The notes under the pieces were generated by a model. That model was not told the DNA's origin and made no database searches. It saw only the letters and a program-made list of their open reading frames with translations. Shown here piece after piece: positions 31,889 through 40,388 of a DNA stretch of 47,599 nucleotides. The position numbers and the translations under genes are program-made. This DNA is from Actinomycetota bacterium (GTDB lineage Bacteria > Actinomycetota > Actinomycetes > Streptosporangiales > Streptosporangiaceae), in the NCBI GenBank assembly GCA_027314595.1, contig DAHVAN010000465.1:1-47599 (forward strand), in the 5' to 3' direction. Numbering within the stretch: position 1 is the stretch's first letter; each line of letters begins with the position of its first letter.

Positions 31889-33442
31889 GTGAGTGACCGG
31901 AACACGCGGACCGCCGGCAAGAACCGGGGGCTCGTCTGGACCGCGGCGGTCTGCATCACTGTTTCGCTTCTCGTGATGATCGCGATTTCCGTCGCGGGGC
32001 CGTCCATCAGCGTGCCCGCGATGGCGCACACCGGCGGCGCGCCGCCGTGGTGGGTGTCAGTCGGACTGCCGAACGATTTCGTCCTCTTCACCCTGTGGGC
32101 GGCCGCCGTCGTCGCCGGCGTGGGCGTCGGCGCGGGCCTGATCGCGGTCGGGCGCGGCGCGAGGCCGCGGGTGCGGCCGCTGCTCGCGGTCTCGTTCATC
32201 GTCGTCGCCGTGTTCACCGTGCTGCCGCCGGCCGGGACCACGGACACCCAGTCGTACGCCATCGACGGCAACATGGTCGTCCTCGGGCACAGCCCGTACC
32301 TGGACACGCCGAGGCAGATGGCGCAGATGGGCGACGTGCTGGCGATAAACAGCCCGATCCTGTGGCAGCAGGCGAAGTCGGATTACGGGCCGCTGGCCAC
32401 GGCCGAGGAGTGGGTGTCCGCCGAGCTCGGCGGCTCGTCGATGGCGCAGATAACCTTCTGGCTGAAGCTCTGGGTGGCGGCCGCGTTCGCCGCCGTGGTG
32501 CTGCTCCTGGACAGGGTGCTGCGCGACGATCCGGCGAAACGGCTGCGCGCGCACCTGCTGTGGTCACTGAACCCGCTGGTCATCTGGGAAATCGTGGCCA
32601 GCGGCCACATCGACGGCCTGGCCGTCGCCTTCGGACTCGCGGGACTGGTGGTACTGCGCTTCCCCAAGGCCACCACGGGCTCCCCCGCAGGTCCCCCGCC
32701 TGGGCTGGTATGGCGCTGCTTTGTGTCGGCGGTGCTGATCGGCGTCGCCACAGCCATCAAGTCACCGTTCGGGCTGTTCGGGCTCGGCACCTTGTGGGCG
32801 GTGCGGCGCTACCCTGTCGCGATCGCGTCGCTGGCCGCGGGATGGCTGGCGGTGGTCGTCCCCTCGTACATGGTCGCGGGACTGCCGGCCATCAAGGTGC
32901 TTTTCCAGCGCGGGAACCAGGTGACCTGGGACAACCTCTACCAGGTCTTCTACAGGCCGTTCGGGATCGAGCCGTTCGGCTCTGACCAGGTGCCCGCGCA
33001 CCTGGCCACGATCGCCCTGTTCTTGTCCATCGCCGCGGCCGTGCTGACGCTGTTCCGGATGCCGGACGGGGCCCCCGGGCTGCCGGCCGTGACTCCGGCG
33101 CTCGCGCTGAGCATTGCCTGGATCTTCTTCTGGCCGTACCAGCGCCCCTGGTACGACGTCATGATCATCGCCCCGCTCGCGCTCTACTCGGCCTCCTGGC
33201 TCGACGGCGTCGTCCTCGCCCGGCTGTGCTTCGCCGCCGTCACCTACATGGAGGCCGGTCTCATCTCCTACCTGGTGTGGCTGCAGTCGGTGCAGCTCTT
33301 CGAGGGCGAGTGGATAACCTCGACCGTCCGGATGCTGAGCGCGGCGGCGCTCATCTGGATGTGCATAAAGAGACGGTGGGGCATGCGGCCATCCGACTCG
33401 ACGGTGGGCGTGAGCCCGCCGGTCCTGCAGCCGCAGATCTAG
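31889..33442 (+). CDS. GT-C fold membrane glycosyltransferase (mannosyltransferase-like)
   Basis: About 517 residues with ten or more membrane helices. The pattern resembles polyprenyl-phosphate-dependent alpha-mannosyltransferases of the MptA/MptB/GT87 group: a first periplasmic loop with an acidic motif (TTDTQSYAIDGNMVVLGHSPY), LLWSLNPLVIWEIVASGHIDGLAVAFGLAGL in the middle, and WPYQRPWYDVMIIAPLAL later. These enzymes add mannose to lipoglycans or arabinogalactan-like polymers outside the membrane. GTG 31889 is chosen over GTG 31880 because GGAG (31877-31880) sits 8 bases upstream. The acceptor is unknown. A hairpin follows the stop. Confidence 0.78.
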   Translation: MSDRNTRTAGKNRGLVWTAAVCITVSLLVMIAISVAGPSISVPAMAHTGGAPPWWVSVGLPNDFVLFTLWAAAVVAGVGVGAGLIAVGRGARPRVRPLLAVSFIVVAVFTVLPPAGTTDTQSYAIDGNMVVLGHSPYLDTPRQMAQMGDVLAINSPILWQQAKSDYGPLATAEEWVSAELGGSSMAQITFWLKLWVAAAFAAVVLLLDRVLRDDPAKRLRAHLLWSLNPLVIWEIVASGHIDGLAVAFGLAGLVVLRFPKATTGSPAGPPPGLVWRCFVSAVLIGVATAIKSPFGLFGLGTLWAVRRYPVAIASLAAGWLAVVVPSYMVAGLPAIKVLFQRGNQVTWDNLYQVFYRPFGIEPFGSDQVPAHLATIALFLSIAAAVLTLFRMPDGAPGLPAVTPALALSIAWIFFWPYQRPWYDVMIIAPLALYSASWLDGVVLARLCFAAVTYMEAGLISYLVWLQSVQLFEGEWITSTVRMLSAAALIWMCIKRRWGMRPSDSTVGVSPPVLQPQI

Positions 33443-33461
33443 GATTCAGATCCTCGGCACG

Positions 33462-33488
33462 GCCTGGCTGGTGCCGCACCAGGCAGGC
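33462..33488 (+). terminator. Hairpin after the GT-C glycosyltransferase gene
   Basis: Arms GCCTGGCTGGTG (33462-33473) and CACCAGGCAGGC (33477-33488) pair over 12 bp with one mismatch around a 3-base loop. It starts 20 bases after the stop codon. There is no T-run. Confidence 0.65.
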
Positions 33489-33703
33489 TGCCGGCTTCAG
33501 CAACACCAGAAATCCGCAAAACCGAATATGCACCAGCAGTTCAAGCCGGCTGACGTCGGCGGGCTGTTCCGGTTCCCGCTGCCGTCGCAGGTCTTGTTCG
33601 CCAGGACTGCGGGCCCGGCCCCGGGCATTGTGAAGGATCCTGGCTGCCGGGGGGTCTGGCGCATATCCCTGGCCGGTAACCGATGACCGCCTCTAACGTG
33701 CGC

Positions 33704-33804
33704 CCCGCGCGTCCCGCGCGAACCACTGGCTCGTGCCGCGTTCCGGGCCAGATGCGCGGCTGCCCCGGTCCTACCGGGCCAGATGCGCAGGCGCCCCAGT
33801 CATG
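33704..33804 (-). repeat. Dispersed intergenic repeat, copy 3 (inverted relative to copies 1 and 2)
   Basis: Read on the minus strand, this stretch matches copy 2 closely: CATGACTGGGGC, GCGCATCTGGCCCGGTAG, CCGGGGCAGCCGCGCATC, GAACGCGGCACGAGCCAG and TGGTTCGCGCGGGA. Like the others it contains two tandem ~31-bp units. It points outward from the HerA-like gene region. Confidence 0.85.
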
Positions 33805-33953
33805 GGTTTGCGGGCAGTTCTGGATCTTGGTGGTTAGGCCGTTCGCCGCCCGCGGGGAGCCGGGCCTGCGCTTCACCTCAGCCGCCCGTCCAGCCCCGCG
33901 CGTCCACTTACCGCATGAAATGACCACTTTCGCGCCCGTTTTGCCCCATTTGT

Positions 33954-33979
33954 GGGTACTTTTTATGCGTAAAGTGCCC
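33954..33979. repeat. AT-containing hairpin
   Basis: GGGTACTTT (33954-33962) pairs with AAAGTGCCC (33971-33979) with one G-T pair around the loop TTATGCGT. It lies in the AT-rich half of the intergenic region. Confidence 0.5.
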
Positions 33980-34145
33980 CGCGACCGCCCCGCCGCCCGC
34001 CCGCCTGCGCCCGGGGCGGGGCAGGCGTCCGGGAGCTATTTCATTCGCACAGGAATGTGACATCAAGGATGTAGCACACGTATGTGTCGATCAGGGTGTG
34101 AGTCGTGGTTGGGTATCGCCTGCGGGCAACGCTGTGCGCACCAGC

Positions 34146-34166
34146 TGTGCATAACCCTGTGGATAA
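34146..34166. promoter_or_regulatory. Two DnaA-box-like nonamers
   Basis: TGTGCATAA (34146-34154) and TGTGGATAA (34158-34166) lie 12 bases apart. The second is the exact complement of the TTATCCACA box; the first has one mismatch. Confidence 0.35.
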
Positions 34167-34280
34167 CCTCAGCAAGGCGGCCGGCCATTAAGCACGTTGT
34201 GCATATGCTCTAAGGTTCCCCTCAGTTACGGCGCGCATCGTTGAGGTGACCTGGTTTACGGTGCTGGGGAGGCGATCGCA

Positions 34281-34982
34281 ATGGACCCTTACGACGACCC
34301 CGACGGGGACGGCATCCGGCCGGACGGGGACTGCGGCGCGGACATGATCACGATGAGCCCGCCGCGCTGGCAGCGCTGGCGGCCCGGGCGGCCGATCGCG
34401 GTCATGGGCGTGGTGGCGGCGGCACTGGCCGGCGGCGCCGGAGTCGGGTACGCGGCCACGCACTCTGTATCCAAGCCGGCCGCCGATACCGCGGCGATGT
34501 CCGCGGCGTCCAAGCCAACCCCGATCCCGAGCGCCACGGCGCCCCAGCCGACGCCTCCCGGCCGCGGCTTCAGGTCCGGCGCCGGGTACCGCTTCGGACC
34601 CCTGTGGATCGGCGGTTTCGGCGGCCTGGTGCACGGCCAGTTCACCGCGCCCAAGTCAGGAGGCGGGTACCAGACCGTCGACGTGCAGCGCGGGACGGTA
34701 ACCGCGGTGAGCGCGACGTCGGTCACCGTGAAGAGCGCCGATGGGTACAGCCTCACCTACACGGTGACGAGCAAGACGCTGGTTGACGCGCAGGCGGCCG
34801 GGATCGGGTCTGTCAAGAAGGGCGACTCGGTCATCATCACCGCGACCGTGAGCGGCTCGACGCCGACCGCGGCCGACATCATAGACCTGACCGCGATGCA
34901 GGCCGGGCGTGCGGCGTTCGGGTTCCCGGCGAAGCCGCTGAACCCGGCGCAGGGGATGCCGGCCCAGCCGCCGAGCGCCTGA
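34281..34982 (+). CDS. Membrane-anchored protein with DUF5666-like beta domain
   Basis: 233 residues. A 35-residue acidic cytoplasmic tail (MDPYDDPDGDGIRPDGD) and a basic stretch precede one membrane helix (RPIAVMGVVAAALAGGAGVGYAAT, ~43-66). A Pro/Thr/Ala linker follows, then an extracytoplasmic domain with YQTVDVQRGTVTAVSATSVTVKSADGYSLTYTVTSKTLVD and KKGDSVIITATVSGSTPTAADIID. This is the OB-like repeat pattern of DUF5666. Its function is unknown; related proteins are surface-exposed. GGGGAGG lies 6-12 bases before ATG 34281. Its last 104 bases overlap the end of the convergent HerA-like gene. Confidence 0.8.
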   Translation: MDPYDDPDGDGIRPDGDCGADMITMSPPRWQRWRPGRPIAVMGVVAAALAGGAGVGYAATHSVSKPAADTAAMSAASKPTPIPSATAPQPTPPGRGFRSGAGYRFGPLWIGGFGGLVHGQFTAPKSGGGYQTVDVQRGTVTAVSATSVTVKSADGYSLTYTVTSKTLVDAQAAGIGSVKKGDSVIITATVSGSTPTAADIIDLTAMQAGRAAFGFPAKPLNPAQGMPAQPPSA

Positions 34983-37974
34983 GGTAAAGGAGCGGCCACC
35001 GGCAGTCGATGAAGGCGCCGAGCAGCGTGGTCAACTGCCCGGCGCCTTCACGGCCCCCGGCGCCCCCGGCGCCCCCGCTGCCTCCTGCGCCCCCGGGGCC
35101 CCCGGCGCCGCAGGAGGCCTCGATGGCCGACGGGCTGGCCACGCCGAACGCGACGGCCTCGGTCATCGGTGAGGGCAGCCGCCACTGCGGCTCGTGCCGC
35201 GCGCAGAGCCACTGATCCCGGTCGGCGCGCGTCCTGATCGCCGCGCACGCGTGGGCGGCGAGCGCGGCGGGGCTGACCGCGGACCCGATCGCCGGCGCGC
35301 GCGACGCGGCGGCCGCGTCCACCGCATGCGACGTGGCGCACTGGCTCACCCGGGCGGGCAGTCGCCTGAACTCGGCCAGCCTTGCCGGGACGGGCACCGG
35401 CATCGGCCAGCCGGACAGGTGCGCGAGCACGGCGAGTTCCGCCCACATCCGTATCCAGGGGAGGTCGTCAAGCGCGCGCTGGGCGCCGCGCATGTCCCGC
35501 AGCGTGCACGGGCGGCGAGCGCATTCGGCGCCGCAGGTCCCCGAGCGCGGGCTGACCACCGAACGCGCGTCCGCTGTGCGCGGGGCAGACGCCACCTCTC
35601 GTTCGGTACCATCCCGGATTTTCACCAGCACGGGGAAGTCCATACCGTCGGCGCAGATCGCCGCCTCGCCAGGCGGCAGTGTGACCAGGTAGCGGGACTG
35701 TTCCCGGGTCGCGTTCATCGTCGCGCCGACCGCCTCGCGGTCGTCGGCGGCGGGGAGGCGATGGGTGATCTTCACGGCGGTGTTCTTGATCACGTCGGGA
35801 AGCAGGCGAACAGGGATCTGCTCGGCGATGATGAGCCCTTCCCCATAGGCGCGGATCTCCGCGAGCAGGCCGCCGAACATCTCGACCGCGTGGCCCGCCG
35901 CGCCGGCTCCGCTCGTTCCGGCCGTTTCCGGGCGGCGGAGCAGGCGGTGCGCCTCCTCGACCACGGTCAGGTGGCTCAGCACGGGCTCGCCGGCTCGCCG
36001 CGTGGCACGGGACGCTGGAGGCGCTGGAGCCCGGTGGGTCAGGCGGAGGTGTTCGGCCAGCCGGATGAGCACGGTGCCCATGAGGAATGCCTTGTCCCTG
36101 TCGTCTCCCACGTCCTCGATCTCCAGGACAACGTTCTTCCGCAGCAGCCTCCCGAAGTCGATCTGGTGCCCGCCCTCGAGAAAGCGGCCCGTGGTGCCCT
36201 GCCGCAGGCTCGCCAGCCTGACCCTGATGAAGCCAAGCACGTCGTCGGTGACCCGCTGGCTGTAGCCGATCTCGTTCACGACGGTCTCGGCCGCGCGCTG
36301 CAGATCGGTGAGTCCCGGGTAGGCGGCGGCCGTGCCCGCGGGCTCGCCAAGCGGCAGGTCCCAGCCGGCCTCCTCGTAGACGCGGGTGAGCGCGGCGCTG
36401 AGCACCTGGGGAAAGGGCTCCTCGGACCGGAACGCGGCGATGAAGAGCGCCTTCACCAGGTCCGCGTGGGTCTGCAGCGGAAACCGCCGGCCATCGACGC
36501 CCACGGCGGGCTCGAGCGGGTTCAGGCCCGCGGCGATGGCGTCGGCCTCGCCTAGCCTGATCCGCACCACCTCAGCGCCGCCAGCGTCCCCCGCGTCCCC
36601 GGCGCCGCCGATCCGGCAGGCCATGAGGCGGTACTCGGCCTTGGCCGGCTCGACGACGAGCCAGGGAACATGGTGCGCCGCGGCCGCCTCCAGCAGGGAC
36701 CGCACGGTCTGCGACTTTCCGGCACCGGTGGCGCCGCACACGAACACATGCCTGTTCAGCGAGGCCAGCGGCAGCATGAACGGCCCCGCTGGCATCCGGT
36801 TCCGGTCAAGGATGTCGCCGAGGCAGATGGCGGACCCCGTGACCTCGGGGGTGACGTCGAAGTCGGGGCGGAGCGCGAGCCGCAGGCCCGGGATCTCCGC
36901 TCGCGGCGGCCGGGTGAGCGCGGCGAGCAGTTCGGTAGATCCGCAGAACGGTGATTCTGGCATGGCGTCGCCGCCCGGGTGGAGGGCCGGCGGATCCTGC
37001 CTTCCGGGCGGCCCGGGCGGCCCGGGCTGCTGCTCTGGCGGTCGTGGCGGCCTCGGGGGTCGGGTGGGCGCCGGGCTCAGCGCGTAGGGCAGCCCGTCCA
37101 GTGAAACCGACGCGCAGAACAGCCCGGCCACCCGCGCCGCGGACACGTCATCGCATCCGCCGGCGAGGATGTGAGCGCGCCAGAAGCCGGTCGAGATGCC
37201 CCGCTGAAGTTCGGCGTGCCGGTCCGCCAGGCGCCGTGCCTGCGCCGCCTGCTCGGGAAAGCGGTCAGCCGCCGCCTCGGCGAGGCGCTGGCGGCGTGCC
37301 ACCTCTGCGGCCAGGGAGCGCAGTGCCGCGGGGTGCAGGGGTTCGGCGACGACGATCCATCCGAACGGCCCGGTCCAGCTCGCGAGCAGCCCCTCGTCGA
37401 GTGACGGGGTGGCATGCCTTGCGGACCGGCCGCCCGAGCCGCCCCTGTCGCCTCGCCCGGCGCCATCCGGCGCGAGCAGCCCGTCGCTGATGCCTGCGAT
37501 CTCCCGCCAGCAGGGCAGGACGCCGAGAAGTTCCGGCAGCGCTCCAGGTCGCAGCATGGTCGCGCGCGCCCCGCCAGGCAGCGCGAGGAGCACGCCGCCT
37601 TGGCGCTCGTCGCCGGCTTGGCTCTCGTCGCCGGCTTGGCTCTCGTCGCGGGGCATGGCGCTGCCCGCGAGCGCGTCACCCGCGGCGACGATATGCACAG
37701 GCCCCCCGGTCACGGTCCGCACCCAGCCGAACGCGACGCTGCCGCAGGATCGGCTCGCGGTGATCCCCGCGTGGTACGCGGCTGACAGTGCGGCAACTCG
37801 CTGCTCCCAGCCCGGATCGTCCTCGTCGGGCGGAAGGCCGCCAGCGGGGCCAGGGTCCTGGCGGCGCGGGATCTCTGTGATCCGGTAGGCGCCGATGCCG
37901 CGCAGCTGCCGCCAGGGCACGAAGGTAGGGGCACCGCTCATTCCGTCGATCGCCATCGGAGCCCAGGCCCCCAT
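34879..37974 (-). CDS. Large HerA/FtsK-like P-loop ATPase with Cys/His-rich C-terminal extension
   Basis: About 1031 residues. The first ~370 residues have no motif I recognise and include a duplicated DESQAG hexapeptide. The ATPase core follows: Walker A CGATGAGKSQ (~410), Walker B HLTVVEEAHRLL (~670) and the HerA-type motif IIAEQIPVRLLPDVIKNTAVKITHRL (~720). This fits DUF87/HerA DNA-translocase-like proteins. The C-terminal ~230 residues hold Cys/His clusters (CGAECARRPC, later HACAAIRT and WLCARHEPQW) that could bind zinc, and a Gly/Ala/Pro-rich stretch. The start is uncertain: ATG 37974, 37956 or 37941 are possible, none with a good Shine-Dalgarno. No NurA-like nuclease is adjacent. An AT-rich promoter region with a DnaA-box-like site precedes it. 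Confidence 0.78.
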   Translation of the reverse strand: MGAWAPMAIDGMSGAPTFVPWRQLRGIGAYRITEIPRRQDPGPAGGLPPDEDDPGWEQRVAALSAAYHAGITASRSCGSVAFGWVRTVTGGPVHIVAAGDALAGSAMPRDESQAGDESQAGDERQGGVLLALPGGARATMLRPGALPELLGVLPCWREIAGISDGLLAPDGAGRGDRGGSGGRSARHATPSLDEGLLASWTGPFGWIVVAEPLHPAALRSLAAEVARRQRLAEAAADRFPEQAAQARRLADRHAELQRGISTGFWRAHILAGGCDDVSAARVAGLFCASVSLDGLPYALSPAPTRPPRPPRPPEQQPGPPGPPGRQDPPALHPGGDAMPESPFCGSTELLAALTRPPRAEIPGLRLALRPDFDVTPEVTGSAICLGDILDRNRMPAGPFMLPLASLNRHVFVCGATGAGKSQTVRSLLEAAAAHHVPWLVVEPAKAEYRLMACRIGGAGDAGDAGGAEVVRIRLGEADAIAAGLNPLEPAVGVDGRRFPLQTHADLVKALFIAAFRSEEPFPQVLSAALTRVYEEAGWDLPLGEPAGTAAAYPGLTDLQRAAETVVNEIGYSQRVTDDVLGFIRVRLASLRQGTTGRFLEGGHQIDFGRLLRKNVVLEIEDVGDDRDKAFLMGTVLIRLAEHLRLTHRAPAPPASRATRRAGEPVLSHLTVVEEAHRLLRRPETAGTSGAGAAGHAVEMFGGLLAEIRAYGEGLIIAEQIPVRLLPDVIKNTAVKITHRLPAADDREAVGATMNATREQSRYLVTLPPGEAAICADGMDFPVLVKIRDGTEREVASAPRTADARSVVSPRSGTCGAECARRPCTLRDMRGAQRALDDLPWIRMWAELAVLAHLSGWPMPVPVPARLAEFRRLPARVSQCATSHAVDAAAASRAPAIGSAVSPAALAAHACAAIRTRADRDQWLCARHEPQWRLPSPMTEAVAFGVASPSAIEASCGAGGPGGAGGSGGAGGAGGREGAGQLTTLLGAFIDCRWPLLYLRRSAAGPASPAPGSAASPGTRTPHARPASRSGL

Positions 37975-38000
37975 CGCTAATGCACACCTGTTAGTTACTC

Positions 38001-38009
38001 TGTGGATAA
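38001..38009. promoter_or_regulatory. DnaA-box-like nonamer
   Basis: TGTGGATAA is an exact match to the complement of TTATCCACA. It lies just upstream of the HerA-like ATPase gene in AT-rich DNA. Confidence 0.35.
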
Positions 38010-38061
38010 TAATAGATACAAAACGTGATATATGGCTAGGTCTCATGCCTAAGCGGCGCTG

Positions 38062-38168
38062 GGGTCACATGACCGGGGCAGCTGCGCATCTGGCCCGGTA
38101 GAACCGGGGCGACCGCGCATCTGGCCCAGAACGCGGCACGAGCCAGTGGTTCGCGCGGGATGCACGGG
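38062..38168 (+). repeat. Dispersed intergenic repeat, copy 2
   Basis: It begins with the near-palindrome GGTCACATGACC (38063-38074), continues with two ~31-bp units carrying GCGCATCTGGCCC, and ends CACGAGCCAGTGGTTCGCGC. It is the same strand as copy 1 and inverted relative to copy 3, which it matches over about 100 bp. Confidence 0.85.
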
Positions 38169-38340
38169 AGTCCGCCGGACCGGCTAGTGTTCCAGCATGT
38201 CAGCGATCCTCACAAGACCGGCTGGATGCGGCACGCCAAGGCAGGCGAGCTAGCCAAGCGCTTCACTCACTACCACGTGGCCGATCCGAACCGCGAGGAC
38301 GCGCAAACCGTTCCCACCTATCGAGGCGAAGGACATTGCT

Positions 38341-39639
38341 TTGGATGAGGCCATCGCGGCAGGGTCCGGAACCACGCTGCCGGCCGCCCTCGCGGAGCCG
38401 GCCAGGCCGGTACGGCCAGGCTGGATAACGCTGCTGTTCCTGGCCAACATCGGCCTGTGGCTGGGTGTCTACGCGCCGATCCAGGTGCTGCTGCCCGAAC
38501 AGGTGCAGTCGCTGCACGACCACCTGGCCAAGAGCGGCAGCGTGCCGAGCGGAACCGATGCGGTGCTGCTATCCGTAGTCATGGGTGTGGGCGCGATCGC
38601 TTCGCTTCTTGCCAACCCGGTGGTCGGCGCGCTGTCGGACCGGACGACCTCGCCGCGCGGCCGCCGCCACCCGTGGACCATCGCGTGCGCGCTGGCCGGC
38701 GCCGCCGGCATTCTCGTGGTCGCCGCGGCGCCGAACGTTCCGGCGATGGCGATCGGGTGGTTCGTCGCCGAACTCGGGCTCGGGGGCATGCTCGCCACGC
38801 TCACCGCCGCGCTGCCCGACCGGGTACCCGCCAGGCAGCGCGGCACGCTCGGCGGCCTGATCGGGATCAGCCAGATGCTCGGCACGGTGCTCGGCGCGCT
38901 GATCGTGACCGTGATCGTGACGAGGATGTCGGCTGGCTACGTGACCTGTGCCGTGATCGTCGTCGCGGGCGCCGCGCTGTTCGTGCTGCGCACCCCCGAC
39001 GAGCCGCTGCCAGCGGAGTACAAGCCGCGGGTACCGGTGCGGACCGTGCTGCGGCGGCTGTGGGTATCGCCGCGAGAGCACCCGGACTTCGGCTGGGCCT
39101 GGGGAACGCACTTCATGGTGAACCTCGGCAACGACCTCGGCACCCTGTACCTGCTGTACTTCCTGAACGACAGGATCCACTACCACGATCCGCAGACCGG
39201 GCTGCTCACCCTGATGGCGCTGTACGCGGTCGCGCTGCTGGCCGCCGGCGCGATCTGCGGCACGATATCGGACAAGTCGGGAAAGCGCAAGCCGTTCATC
39301 ATCGGCTCGGCGGCGCTCATGGCGACCGCCGCGGTTCTCCTGGCGGCCTCGCCGACCTGGGCGATGGCTCTCGCGGCAGCGCCGCTGCTCGGCGCCGGGT
39401 TCGGCACGTACTGGGCCGCGGCGCCCGCGCTGCTGACCGCCGTGCTGCCGGCCGCGGCGGACCGGGCCAAGGACATGGGCCTGATCAATATCGCCTACAG
39501 CCTGCCTCTGGTGCTGGCTCCGCTGCTCGCCGGGGTAGTACTGGGGCTAATGAACAGCTACCCGGCCCTCTTCGCGCTCGCCGGGGTGGTGACGATCATC
39601 GCCGCCGTGACAGTCACCCGCGTCCGTTCGGTTCCCTGA
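38341..39639 (+). CDS. Major facilitator superfamily transporter
   Basis: 432 residues with about 12 membrane helices. The loop after helix 2 reads ANPVVGALSDRTTSPRGRRHPW, the RGRRHPW form common in sugar-type (GPH/SweetA-like) MFS carriers. The equivalent second-half loop is GTISDKSGKRKPF. The start is TTG 38341, with AAGGA (38329-38333) 7 bases upstream; no ATG or GTG is available in frame near the first helix. The substrate is not predictable. The stop (TGATG) touches a possible start of the downstream lipoprotein gene, so the genes may be co-transcribed. Confidence 0.9.
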   Translation: MDEAIAAGSGTTLPAALAEPARPVRPGWITLLFLANIGLWLGVYAPIQVLLPEQVQSLHDHLAKSGSVPSGTDAVLLSVVMGVGAIASLLANPVVGALSDRTTSPRGRRHPWTIACALAGAAGILVVAAAPNVPAMAIGWFVAELGLGGMLATLTAALPDRVPARQRGTLGGLIGISQMLGTVLGALIVTVIVTRMSAGYVTCAVIVVAGAALFVLRTPDEPLPAEYKPRVPVRTVLRRLWVSPREHPDFGWAWGTHFMVNLGNDLGTLYLLYFLNDRIHYHDPQTGLLTLMALYAVALLAAGAICGTISDKSGKRKPFIIGSAALMATAAVLLAASPTWAMALAAAPLLGAGFGTYWAAAPALLTAVLPAAADRAKDMGLINIAYSLPLVLAPLLAGVVLGLMNSYPALFALAGVVTIIAAVTVTRVRSVP

Positions 39640-39707
39640 TGCCTATACCAAATCGAGATGAAGCGGCATACTTGAAAACAGATGACAATAGGTGGAGGTC
39701 GACCCCT

Positions 39708-40388
39708 TTGACGAACCGGGCCTTCCGCTCAGCAAAAGGCCTCGTCGAGGGGGTGGCGCTTCTCGTCGCGGTCGTCGCGAGCCTCGGACTGCTGACCGCG
39801 TGCGGCGCTCCGCAGTACACCTACGTCGCGGACTCCGCGGCGGGGGCATACTACAAGGTGCCCTACGGCTGGCATGAGATTTCACAGCAGGATCTCAACG
39901 CCGCCTTGCAGGCGGCGGGCGCCTCGGCCAATGGGGTGTGGTCCACGGCCTTCGACGCCGGAACCGCGCCGTCGGCCAACCACTTCCTCGCCGCGAACGT
40001 CTCGCAGCCTTTCGTGTTCGCTGAAGTAGGCCATCTCTCATCGGCAGTGAGCAACGAACTGTCCTACAACATGCTGCGCGACTTCATGCTGCCTGTGACC
40101 TCGAGCACCCGGCAGACCGACGCGGCCAAAGGCTTCCCGCTCACCAACTTCAAGCAGTTGCGGGACCAGACGATCACCGCGAGCCAGGGTGTGCACGGTG
40201 TACGGGAGACGTTTCAGTACACCTTCCCTGGCGGGGTGTCCGACACATTCGACGAAGACGTGCTGACCAACGCCGATCAGACGATCGTCTATTTCCTCAT
40301 GGTGCATTGCACCAACAGTTGCTACACCGAAAATGAAAATAACATAAATACAATTATGTCGTCATTTACCGTCGGGAGCCCGACATGA
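39708..40388 (+). CDS. Secreted lipoprotein, partner of the downstream FtsH-like protease
   Basis: 226 residues. The N-terminus is a lipoprotein signal: basic NRAFRSAKG, hydrophobic VALLVAVVASLGLLTAC with lipobox LTAC, so Cys would be acylated and the protein held on the outer face of the membrane. The mature part (YTYVADSAAGAYYKVPYGWHEISQQDL, FDEDVLTNADQTIVYFLMVHC) resembles small PsbP/DUF-type domains, but I cannot name a family. TTG 39708 is chosen because GGAGG (39694-39698) sits 9 bases upstream. An ATG at 39639 overlapping the MFS stop would add 23 residues. The stop overlaps the next start as ATGA (40385-40388). Confidence 0.78.
   Translation: MTNRAFRSAKGLVEGVALLVAVVASLGLLTACGAPQYTYVADSAAGAYYKVPYGWHEISQQDLNAALQAAGASANGVWSTAFDAGTAPSANHFLAANVSQPFVFAEVGHLSSAVSNELSYNMLRDFMLPVTSSTRQTDAAKGFPLTNFKQLRDQTITASQGVHGVRETFQYTFPGGVSDTFDEDVLTNADQTIVYFLMVHCTNSCYTENENNINTIMSSFTVGSPT

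Larger units (their letters stand above)
33489..34280. other. Long intergenic region with repeat, hairpin and DnaA-box-like sites
   Basis: No convincing gene. It contains dispersed repeat copy 3 (33704-33804), a hairpin (33954-33979) and two DnaA-box-like nonamers (34146-34166). From about 33900 the base composition becomes distinctly more AT-rich than the surroundings. Confidence 0.6.
37975..38340. other. Intergenic region between the HerA-like gene and the MFS gene
   Basis: The first ~65 bases are strongly AT-rich (tandem TAATAATAGATAC-like sequence), likely the leftward promoter of the ATPase gene. A DnaA-box-like TGTGGATAA is at 38001-38009. Repeat copy 2 follows at 38062-38168. The remaining ~170 bases before the MFS start show no gene. 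Confidence 0.6.

Noticed and set aside
33683-34060. Possible 125-residue gene in the 33.4-34.3 kb gap
   Set aside because: Its first third is translated from the dispersed repeat, codon use is erratic, and no Shine-Dalgarno or family similarity is seen.
38160-38348. Small 62-codon plus-strand frame ahead of the MFS gene
   Set aside because: It starts inside repeat copy 2, lacks a ribosome binding site and overlaps the MFS start.
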